Below, piece after piece: positions 26,623 to 33,902 of a DNA stretch of 64,000 bases. The notes under the pieces were generated by a model that searched no databases, was not told the origin of the DNA, and saw only the letters and a list, made by a program, of their open reading frames with translations. Position numbers and translations under genes: made by a program. Within the stretch, counting starts at the first letter, position 1, and each line of letters begins with the position of its first letter. The DNA comes from Deltaproteobacteria bacterium (lineage in GTDB: Bacteria > Myxococcota_A > Polyangia > Polyangiales > Houyiibacteriaceae), in contig JAEPMI010000006.1 of assembly GCA_017644045.1 (NCBI GenBank), forward strand, positions 150,980 through 214,979, in the 5' to 3' direction.

Positions 26623-27599
26623 CGGCGGCCGCGACCGCGGCGGCGCCCCAACACGTCCTGGAGGCAGGCGAGCTCGTCGCTCTCGCCGACGCGCCGACCA
26701 CAGACCTGGAAGGCCTGATCGACCTCGGCGTCGTTGGAGCGGGAGCGGCCGACGATGTCCACGCAGCGGAGGGTGGCGTCTTCGCCCACGAACATCCGAT
26801 CACACGAGGCCACGACACGCGCCGCGGGCTGCGACCGCAGACATTGCAGGGTCGCGCTCTCACCGACGAACGCCCGATCGCACGCCACCACCGTCTCCGG
26901 GAGCGCACGGGCGCGGAGGCACTGCAAGGTCGAGTCCTCGCCCACGAACGCCCGGTCGCACGCCTGGATGATCCCCTCGGCGGCGGCCAAGCCCTGCATC
27001 TCTCGGAGGCACGCCTGCTCGGCGTCCTGACCGACGAAGGCGCGGTCGCAGGCCTGAGCCACCGAGCTCAGGTTCGAGCCCCCACCACGGGGCGGCGGAG
27101 GTCCGTCGACCCGGACCCCCTGACGGCGGGGCGGTCCGTCGCCCCACTGCTGCACGACCACGTTGCGGTCGACCAGCACCTCGGTGGAGAGCTCGATGCC
27201 GGTCACCACCAGCCCACGACCGAGGTGCATCGGCACGATGCGTCCCGCGCGATCGGTGGCCCGAACGCTGACGTCGACCACCCCCCGTCCACGAGCCCGG
27301 CCGAGCGGGATCCAACCGGACCGGTGATCGAGGGTCGCGACCAGCTCCTGATCGCGGCGGGCGCGGTCCACGGAGATGTGGAGCTGGACGTCGGGCCGGG
27401 CGCGGCGTGAGAGGGTGTAGTGGAGGGCGAGCTGCTGTCCGCGACCACCGTCGGTGGAGAGCTCGAGCTCCTCGAGCGAGATGCCCCGGCCGCGCTGGGC
27501 CTCGGCGCGTTCGCCGCCCCAGAGCGTCAGCAGGAGCGCCATCGCGACGAACGTCACGATGGAGCGGTGGGCACGGGCGCGGTTCGGCTGGTCCAGCAT
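26613..27599 (-). CDS. Secreted protein with tandem CDRxFVGE Cys repeats
   Basis: 328 aa. ATG 27599 has AGGAGGAAA about nine bases upstream. Signal peptide with 'FVAMALLLTLW' ending near AEAQ. Residues about 40-150 form a beta-rich domain ('LHYTLSRRARPDVQLHISVD', 'GIELSTEVLVDRNVVVQQWG'). From about residue 180 to the end there are five Cys-paired units of about 29-31 aa: 'CDRAFVGQDAEQACLR', 'CDRAFVGEDSTLQCLR', 'CDRAFVGESATLQCLR', 'CDRMFVGEDATLRCVD' and a divergent 'CGRRVGESDELACLQD'. Each has two Cys 13-14 residues apart, suitable for a disulfide in the periplasm. The C-terminus is Arg-rich. I do not recognise the repeat as a named family. Confidence 0.85.
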   Translation of the reverse strand: MLDQPNRARAHRSIVTFVAMALLLTLWGGERAEAQRGRGISLEELELSTDGGRGQQLALHYTLSRRARPDVQLHISVDRARRDQELVATLDHRSGWIPLGRARGRGVVDVSVRATDRAGRIVPMHLGRGLVVTGIELSTEVLVDRNVVVQQWGDGPPRRQGVRVDGPPPPRGGGSNLSSVAQACDRAFVGQDAEQACLREMQGLAAAEGIIQACDRAFVGEDSTLQCLRARALPETVVACDRAFVGESATLQCLRSQPAARVVASCDRMFVGEDATLRCVDIVGRSRSNDAEVDQAFQVCGRRVGESDELACLQDVLGRRRGRGRRYR

Positions 27600-27772
27600 T
27601 CTCGTCTTTCCTCCTGGGCGACCCCGGTCGCCGAGTCCCTCTCCGGGCGAGCTTACCCGGTTGGTCCAGAGACGTAGGGCCATGTCGGGTATTCACCGCC
27701 AAGAGCCGCGGAAAGACGCATTGGAGCCGGGCCATCGCGTTCGGCCGGGGCCTTCGGTAGAATCCGCGACTC

Positions 27773-28753
27773 GTGAAGCACACTCCGCCTACATTTCGGG
27801 ACGTGCTGCGGGCCTGGCCGGTCGTTCACCGGCACCTGAGCCGCACACCTCTCTACCGCTATCCGCTGCTCAGCGCGCGGCTCGGCTTCGACGCCTACGT
27901 CAAGCACGAGAACCACTTGCCCATCGGCGCCTTCAAGGTCCGGGGCGGGGTCAACCTCTTCGCCAACCTGAGCGACGCCGAGCGGCGGCGCGGGGTGGTC
28001 ACGGCCACGCGCGGGTCCCACGGGCTGAGCGTGGCGTGGGCGGCGCGGCACTTCGGTAGCCGGGCCGTCATCTACGTGCCGAAGCGGAACAACCCAGAGA
28101 AGAACGCCATCATGCAAGCGATGGGCGCCGAGCTCTGCGAGCACGGTGACGACTTCGACGAGGCCTTCCAGGAGGCGATGGCCCGCGCCGAGAACGAGGG
28201 CATGCGCTACGTGCACGTGGCGAACGACCCGCTGCTCATCGCGGGCGTCGGCACCTACGCGATGGAGATCGCCGAGGATCTGCCGGACGCGGACGTGGTG
28301 ATCGTCCCGGTCGGCGGCGGGAGTGGGCTCGCCGGTACGGTGCTGACGCTCCGGACGCTCCGGCCGGACGTGGAGATCGTCGGCGTGTGGGCCGACCGCG
28401 CCGACGCGCTCTACCGCTCGCTCGAGCAGGGCGAGCTCACCACCATCGACTCGGCGGACACCTTCGCGGACGGCCTCGCGACCCGCTCGGCGTTCGAGGT
28501 GCCCTTCTCGATCGTGAAGGACCAGGTCGATCGGATGGTCCGCGTGACCGAAGACGAGATGCGGATGGCGGTGCGCCTGGCGCTCGAGACCACGCACAAC
28601 GTCGCGGAGGGGGCCGCGGCGGCTGCTTACGCGGCTGCCGAGAAGCTCCACCAGGAGCTGTCCGGGAAGCGCGTGGTGTTGATCCACACCGGCCAGAACA
28701 TCGACCGAGACACGCTCCGCTGGGCGCTCGGCCTCTACGACTTCGACGCCTGA
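27773..28753 (+). CDS. PLP-dependent threonine/serine dehydratase-like enzyme
   Basis: 326 aa, fold-type II PLP enzyme. 'KHENHLPIGAFKVRGG' carries the Schiff-base Lys 55, 'TRGSHGLSVAWAARHFG' is the substrate/asparagine loop (Ser-His in place of the usual Asn-His), and 'VPVGGGSGLAGTVL' is the phosphate-binding glycine loop. There is no C-terminal ACT regulatory domain, so it resembles catabolic threonine ammonia-lyases (threonine to 2-oxobutyrate and ammonia). Substrate could also be serine or a hydroxyaspartate. It converges with the next lipoprotein gene, 8 bp apart. Confidence 0.88.
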   Translation: MKHTPPTFRDVLRAWPVVHRHLSRTPLYRYPLLSARLGFDAYVKHENHLPIGAFKVRGGVNLFANLSDAERRRGVVTATRGSHGLSVAWAARHFGSRAVIYVPKRNNPEKNAIMQAMGAELCEHGDDFDEAFQEAMARAENEGMRYVHVANDPLLIAGVGTYAMEIAEDLPDADVVIVPVGGGSGLAGTVLTLRTLRPDVEIVGVWADRADALYRSLEQGELTTIDSADTFADGLATRSAFEVPFSIVKDQVDRMVRVTEDEMRMAVRLALETTHNVAEGAAAAAYAAAEKLHQELSGKRVVLIHTGQNIDRDTLRWALGLYDFDA

Positions 28754-28761
28754 GGACCGCT

Positions 28762-29397
28762 CTACTCGTCGCCGTAGCTGAGCGTGTACCCCTCGCAGGT
28801 CACCGCCCCACCCTGCCGCGACACGCGGGCGTAGGCGGTGCCGTCTTCGCTCGTGGTCCCCGAGCAGGCTGGCGCGAGGGTGATCGAGGGTGTGCCCTCG
28901 CTGCTGACCGCGCAGCAGCCCGGAATGTCGCCCGCCATGTGCGCGCTGCTCCCGACCGGACAGTCGAAGGTCGTGTCGCCCTCGTCGCAGTCGTAATACA
29001 TGCACAGCTCCCAGATGACCCCAGCCGGTCGCGCGGAGAGCGAGTAGCGGGGCTCGACGTCGCCGAGCAGCACGTCCGCGACGTGGAACTGGTACCAGTC
29101 CAGATCGACGATGGGGTCGATGTCGCCCATCACGGTATCCGCGGGGAAGCCGACGTCCGAGTCGTAGTCGCCGAGGTCCTGCGCCATCTCGAGGGTGTCG
29201 TCGTCGACGGTGTCGAGACACTCGACCGTGGGCCCCATGTCCTCTTCGGGCGTGAACATGTCGTCCCCGCCCGGCCCCATGTCGAGGTCACCGGCGTCAG
29301 AGCCGATCGGGCCCATGTCGACCGGGTCGGTGTCCGTGGAGTCGTCGTCGCCGCAGGCGAACGAGAGTGCGAGCGAAGCAATGAGTAGGTGTCGCAT
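28762..29397 (-). CDS. Lipoprotein with DMGP spacer
   Basis: 211 aa. ATG 29397 gives a clean lipoprotein signal 'MRHLLIASLALSFAC'. It is followed by an acidic spacer rich in DMGP/DMF words (residues 20-60), then a domain with 'DWYQFHVADVLLG' resembling the bacterial pre-peptidase C-terminal (PPC-like) beta-sandwich, and several Cys pairs ('CMYYDCDEGDTTFDC'). It lies 8 bp after the PHP-like lipoprotein on the same strand, so the two are probably cotranscribed. Surface-located; function unknown. Confidence 0.78.
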   Translation of the reverse strand: MRHLLIASLALSFACGDDDSTDTDPVDMGPIGSDAGDLDMGPGGDDMFTPEEDMGPTVECLDTVDDDTLEMAQDLGDYDSDVGFPADTVMGDIDPIVDLDWYQFHVADVLLGDVEPRYSLSARPAGVIWELCMYYDCDEGDTTFDCPVGSSAHMAGDIPGCCAVSSEGTPSITLAPACSGTTSEDGTAYARVSRQGGAVTCEGYTLSYGDE

Positions 29398-29405
29398 GAG
29401 AGATC

Positions 29406-30896
29406 CTAGAACAACGGAGCAGAGCCGGCGCACTCGGTGCCCCACTCGCCGAAGTAGATGGGGTTCGCCACGGCCTCGGTGTCGTTGACCGGACCGAGGA
29501 CGTCGCGCTCGAGCTCGAAGCGCAGGAAGCCGCGGCCGGAATCGCCGATGGTGACGTCGAGCTCGATGGCGTAGGGGTCGTCGGGGTCGACGTCGTAGTT
29601 CGCGCTCGCCGGGAAGCCGTCGGTGTAGCTGACCTCCTCGAGCCAGATGAAGTCGTCCGAGGTGTGGTCGAAGGCGAGGAAGTTGAAGTGGTCGCCCGGC
29701 CCGTCGGACACCTGAGTGATGCGAACGCGGACACGAATGGTCTCGCCCGGCGCCGCCTCGAGGCAGTCACCGGCGCGGGCATCGTGGAAACGACCGTCGC
29801 CGTCGTGGTCCGCCCCGACGAAGAGCCTCGGCGCGGCCTCCGACTCGGTCACCATCACGTGGCCGCGCCGGAGCGCGTCGATGACCGCGTCGGAGTGCAT
29901 GTCGATGGTGGTCTCGGCGTCGGTCAGAGCGTCGGCAACCGTCTCCGGTAAGGGCAGCGTCGGGTCCAGGCGGATGTAGTTGACGGCGATGCCGAAGGTC
30001 GGCGATTCGAGGCCGGGGATGTCGCCGCCACCGAAGTGGTGGTCGGCGCCCGCCGTGCCCGCGAGGCGCTCGCCCGAGCGAAGCCGGCGCTGCCAGTAGG
30101 CGCGCGCCTCCGCCGAGGCCTGGAAGCCGACGGCGCCGCCGGAGATGTCGTCGAGTGGGTTCGGCGGGATGCCGATCTCGACCCCGTCGGCGCCGAGGCT
30201 CATCTCCGGATAGACGTGGATGGCGAGCTCGGGGTGGTTGATGATCACGACGCCACCCGCGGCGTGAACGGTGTCGATCACGTTGGAGTAGACGCCGAAG
30301 TCGTCGCCGACGGGCGCCTGGTTCCCTGGGGCGTGGGCCCAGTCCATGGCGAGCGCCTCGGCGTTCGAGCCGACGGCCTCGCGGGGAAGGAAGACGGTCA
30401 TGTGGCCATCGCCGCTGGACCACTCGATCCCGCGGAGCGGCGTCGCGTAGGCCGTCCGGTCGATGTTGGCGAGAGGTGCGAAGGCCGGGTCGAACCAAGC
30501 ATCGATGTTGTTGTGGTCGGTGATGATCATGTCCGACGCACCGTTCTCGAGCGCCAGCTGGAGAAAGCCCGTGATGCCCTCGGCCGAGTAGCATTGGCCG
30601 TCCGGCGGCGGTCCCGGGTCCTCCGGATTGTTGGCGCACGAGTGGAAGCCGGTCGTGTGCAGGTGCGACTGCATGAAGACCCAGACCTCCTGGCCCTCGT
30701 CGCCGATGTCGGTGTCCGGCTCCAGCTCGGGCGGCGGCCCCATGTCGATCGGCATGGCCGAGTCGCCGCCGGCGTCCACCGGCGGGTCGTCGGTCACGTC
30801 GCCCGGGCCGTCGTCGCCGCCACATGCCACGGCCATCGCCAGCGCGATCGCGATCGCCGCGCGGCTCCCCCAATGAATCCAACTCACGGCGGGCAT
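29406..30896 (-). CDS. PHP-domain-like lipoprotein (predicted metal phosphoesterase fold)
   Basis: 496 aa from ATG 30896 (GGAAAGG just upstream). Signal with lipobox 'MAVAC' (Cys 25), acidic spacer, then PHP-like motifs: 'MQSHLHTTGFHSC' (motif 1 HxH), 'DMIITDHNNI' (TDH), 'GIEWSSGDGHM' (E and GH), 'VIINHPE', 'GTAGADHHFGG'. These are the metal ligands of PHP phosphoesterases, so it is predicted to bind two or three metals at the cell surface. The C-terminal about 120 residues form a beta-rich domain ending 'NPIYFGEWGTEC'. Substrate unknown. Confidence 0.82.
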   Translation of the reverse strand: MPAVSWIHWGSRAAIAIALAMAVACGGDDGPGDVTDDPPVDAGGDSAMPIDMGPPPELEPDTDIGDEGQEVWVFMQSHLHTTGFHSCANNPEDPGPPPDGQCYSAEGITGFLQLALENGASDMIITDHNNIDAWFDPAFAPLANIDRTAYATPLRGIEWSSGDGHMTVFLPREAVGSNAEALAMDWAHAPGNQAPVGDDFGVYSNVIDTVHAAGGVVIINHPELAIHVYPEMSLGADGVEIGIPPNPLDDISGGAVGFQASAEARAYWQRRLRSGERLAGTAGADHHFGGGDIPGLESPTFGIAVNYIRLDPTLPLPETVADALTDAETTIDMHSDAVIDALRRGHVMVTESEAAPRLFVGADHDGDGRFHDARAGDCLEAAPGETIRVRVRITQVSDGPGDHFNFLAFDHTSDDFIWLEEVSYTDGFPASANYDVDPDDPYAIELDVTIGDSGRGFLRFELERDVLGPVNDTEAVANPIYFGEWGTECAGSAPLF

Positions 30897-30976
30897 CCTT
30901 TCCCGCGCACGTGGGCGGGTCAACCTCCCAGGCCGTCCTTTTGCGCGGAGCGGAGACGGTTGATAACACTGCGCGG

Positions 30977-32479
30977 ATGGCCCAGCAGGACGTGCCGGAC
31001 GAGGGCTCACCCTCCGCCGATCCGCTTTCGCGGCCGCTGCCGTCCGTCAACATGCCGCTGCTGCGCGGGCAGGTTCGGGCCCAGCGGGCCCGGCGAATGG
31101 CGGGGTTGGGCGTCGTGGCCGTCGCTGCCGTGGGTCTGGCCGCCTACGGAATCTGGCAGTGGGTCGACGCCTGGTTGGACGAGGAGCCAGAGCCCGAGCC
31201 GGTGGCCTCGGCCCCGGTGGATCCCTCCGAGCCGCTCCCCGAGGAGGCCTTCGAGGAGGACACCGGCGACGATCTGACGGTCGAGGAAGAGGCCCCCGAG
31301 GTCGTGGAGATGGAGCCGCGCGCCCCGGACGGCGCCACCCGGACCGCGACCACCTTCGGCCAGGCGATGGGCTTCCGGCCCGCGCTCCTCCGCGCCGGCC
31401 TCGCGGCCGAGGAGGCCGTGAGCATCGAGCAGGCACTGACCGACGTGGTCGACTTCCGGCGCTGCCGACCGGACGACCGCATCGTGTTCGAGCGGGACGC
31501 CGAGGGAGCGCTGCTGAGCTTCGAGTACCACGACGAGAGCACCAGCTTCGCGAAGGTCACTCATGACGGCGAGGCCTACACCGCCGAGCGCGTGGAGCTC
31601 GAGGTCCGCCGCGAGCGAGTGACCCGGGGCGGCACCATCCGCAGCTCGCTCGGCGAGGCCGTGATGCGCGCGGGGCTCGACCGGACCCACGCCGGGCTCT
31701 TCGTGGAGGTCTTCGACGGGAAGGTGAACTTCTCCACCCAGGCCCGCGCCGGAGACGCCTTCCGCGTCGTGCTCGACGAGGAGTTCATCGAGGACCGCCG
31801 CATCGGCTACGGCCAGGTCCGCGCGATCGAGTACGTCGGCGAGCGCGCCGGCACCATGCGGGCGTTCTGGTTCGAGACGAACGGCCGCCGCGGCGACTGG
31901 TACGGCGAGGACGGTCGCGCGATCCGCGGCGGCTGGCTCCGGGTGCCCTGCCGCTACGATCGGATCAGCTCGCCCTTCGACCCGCGCCGCATGCACCCCA
32001 TTCTCCGGCGCATCCACCCGCACAACGGCGTGGACTTCGCGGCCTCGACCGGCACTCCGGTCCACGCGGCCGCCGACGGCGAGATCATCTGGGCCGGCCC
32101 CAAGGGGCCCAACGGCAACCTCATCTCCATCCGCCACGCCGACGGCTACACCAGCCACTACGCGCACCTGCATCGCATCCAGCGCGGCATCCGCCCTGGC
32201 GTGAACGTGGAGCAGCGACAGCTCATCGGCACCGTGGGCACCACCGGTCGCTCGACCGGGCCCCACCTGCACTTCGGCCTCAAGCGGGGCGGCCGCTTCG
32301 TCGATCCGATGGAGGTCATCAACGGCCCCGGGCGGCGGCTCCCAGGCGGCCAGCTCGGTCAGTTCCGCCGCGAGAAGGCCCAGCTCATCGAGACCCTCGA
32401 GTCCCTCGAGGTCGACGCGCCGACCCCGGCGCCCGAGGCGGAGCCCCGCGAAGAGGGCCCCTCGGAAGCGATGGACTGA
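30977..32479 (+). CDS. Membrane-anchored M23 (LytM) metallopeptidase
   Basis: 500 aa. Cytoplasmic N-terminus, one membrane helix (about 41-62), an acidic Glu/Pro-rich periplasmic linker, a middle domain (about 110-330; opacity-associated/OapA-like strands), and an M23 domain: 'HPHNGVDF' (His 349, Asp 353) and 'GPHLHFGL' (HxH). All four metal/catalytic residues are present, so it should cut peptidoglycan cross-links and not just activate amidases. ATG 30977 is the first start after the divergent PHP-like gene. Confidence 0.92.
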   Translation: MAQQDVPDEGSPSADPLSRPLPSVNMPLLRGQVRAQRARRMAGLGVVAVAAVGLAAYGIWQWVDAWLDEEPEPEPVASAPVDPSEPLPEEAFEEDTGDDLTVEEEAPEVVEMEPRAPDGATRTATTFGQAMGFRPALLRAGLAAEEAVSIEQALTDVVDFRRCRPDDRIVFERDAEGALLSFEYHDESTSFAKVTHDGEAYTAERVELEVRRERVTRGGTIRSSLGEAVMRAGLDRTHAGLFVEVFDGKVNFSTQARAGDAFRVVLDEEFIEDRRIGYGQVRAIEYVGERAGTMRAFWFETNGRRGDWYGEDGRAIRGGWLRVPCRYDRISSPFDPRRMHPILRRIHPHNGVDFAASTGTPVHAAADGEIIWAGPKGPNGNLISIRHADGYTSHYAHLHRIQRGIRPGVNVEQRQLIGTVGTTGRSTGPHLHFGLKRGGRFVDPMEVINGPGRRLPGGQLGQFRREKAQLIETLESLEVDAPTPAPEAEPREEGPSEAMD

Positions 32480-32593
32480 CTCGTCGGCGGCGGCGTCCGC
32501 GGAAGCAGGCTCCGCGCGCCACGCTCTCACTACTACCGGTTGACGATCAGCCGCGGCGCCGAAGGGTTCGCTCGTGGACGAGCGAGCGCGAGG

Positions 32594-33826
32594 ATGAACG
32601 GCTTCCTTCAGGCCTGGGGAGAGGCGGCGACGACCACGCTCGGATTCTTCTGGATGGCGCTCTGGGCGTTCGCGCTGGGCTACGTCGTCTCCGCGATGGT
32701 CCAGGTGTTCGTCACCGAAGAGCGGATGAAGCGCGCGATGGGCGAAGCGGGCGCGAAGAGCGTGGGTCTGGCCACCGTCTTCGGCTTCCTCAGCTCCTCT
32801 TGCTCCTTCGCGGCGCTGGCGACGACCAAATCGCTCTACAAGAAGGGCGCGGGTCTCGTCCCTTCGCTCGCGTTCCTCTTGGCCTCGACCAACCTGGTCA
32901 TCGAGCTCGGGATCGTGATCGCCGTCTTCCTGAGCTGGCACTTCGTGGTCGGCGAGTACGTGGGCGGCCTACTGCTCATCGCCTTCATGTGGGTGTTGGT
33001 GAAGGTGACCCCGACGCGTTCGCTCGAGGAGGACGCCCGCGCTCGCCTCGACGACGATGACGATGACGAAGGCGAGGTCCCGGAGTGGAAGGAGCGCATG
33101 GCCAGCCGGAGTGGATGGGCGAAGGTCGGCCAGAAGTACCTGATGGAGTGGAAGATGGTCTGGAAGGACGTGACCTTCGGGTTCACGGTCGCCGGAGTCA
33201 TCGCGGCCTTCGTGCCGAGCACCTTCTTCCAGACCCTCTTCGTGGGCTCGGGGACCGGGGCGGAGCTCGGTGTGGGGGAGGTCGTGCTCCAGACGCTGGT
33301 CGGTCCGGTCGCGGCCTTCTTCACCTTCATCGGATCGATGGGGAACATCCCGCTCGCCGCTCTGCTCTACGACAACGGAGTCTCGTTCGCCGGCGTGATG
33401 GCCTTCATCTTCTCCGACCTGGTGGTCTTTCCGGTGCTGCGCATCCACGCCGGCTACTACGGCTGGAAGATGGCGCTCTACATTCTTGGCGTGCTGTTGG
33501 CGGCCCTCGTCGGCGTTGCACTGGTGCTTCATTTCGGCTTCGATCTGGCGGGTGCGCTCCCCACCGGACCGGCGGATCGAACGGGCTCGGTCACCGGTCA
33601 GACCTTCTTCGCGATCGACCACACCTTCGTCCTGAACCTCGTGTTCCTGGGCGTCAGCGCGCTACTCGCATGGCTCTGGCACTCGACTGACGCGGAGCCG
33701 GAGCACGGTGAGATGGCCCAAAAAGGAGCCCTGGACCGGGTCCTGACCTGGCTGGCGCTCGGCTCCTACGTCTGGGTCGTGGGGGGCCTGGTAGCGCACT
33801 TCGTAGCCAGCGGAAGCAGCGCCTGA
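32594..33826 (+). CDS. Permease, YraQ/UPF0718 (DUF318) family
   Basis: 410 aa from ATG 32594, about nine to ten membrane helices in two halves, each with a hairpin: 'GFLSSSCSFAALATTKSLYKKG' (in part) in the first half and 'FFTFIGSMGNIPLAALLYDNG' (in part) in the second. A charged cytoplasmic loop (about 150-185, with DDDDDDEGE) joins them. The family includes ArsP-type organoarsenical exporters and other unknown permeases. The Cys in 'SSSCSF' fits the family's conserved Cys/Ser. Substrate is not predictable here; the CusF-like lipoprotein is far away. Confidence 0.85.
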   Translation: MNGFLQAWGEAATTTLGFFWMALWAFALGYVVSAMVQVFVTEERMKRAMGEAGAKSVGLATVFGFLSSSCSFAALATTKSLYKKGAGLVPSLAFLLASTNLVIELGIVIAVFLSWHFVVGEYVGGLLLIAFMWVLVKVTPTRSLEEDARARLDDDDDDEGEVPEWKERMASRSGWAKVGQKYLMEWKMVWKDVTFGFTVAGVIAAFVPSTFFQTLFVGSGTGAELGVGEVVLQTLVGPVAAFFTFIGSMGNIPLAALLYDNGVSFAGVMAFIFSDLVVFPVLRIHAGYYGWKMALYILGVLLAALVGVALVLHFGFDLAGALPTGPADRTGSVTGQTFFAIDHTFVLNLVFLGVSALLAWLWHSTDAEPEHGEMAQKGALDRVLTWLALGSYVWVVGGLVAHFVASGSSA

Positions 33827-33841
33827 CGATCAGGGGGATTG

Positions 33842-33900
33842 AAAGGGGGCCCCTCGGCCGTTAAGCAAGAGCCCCGCGTGCTTCGCGCGTGGCCCCCTTT
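33842..33900. other. Long-loop inverted repeat ending 2 bp before the glycosyltransferase start
   Basis: Perfect 10-bp arms aaagggggcc (33842-33851) and ggcccccttt (33891-33900) flank a 39-base loop. It lies just after the permease gene and its right arm ends 2 bp before ATG 33903. It may terminate the permease transcript, or occlude the ribosome-binding region of the next gene. Confidence 0.5.
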
Positions 33901-33902
33901 GC

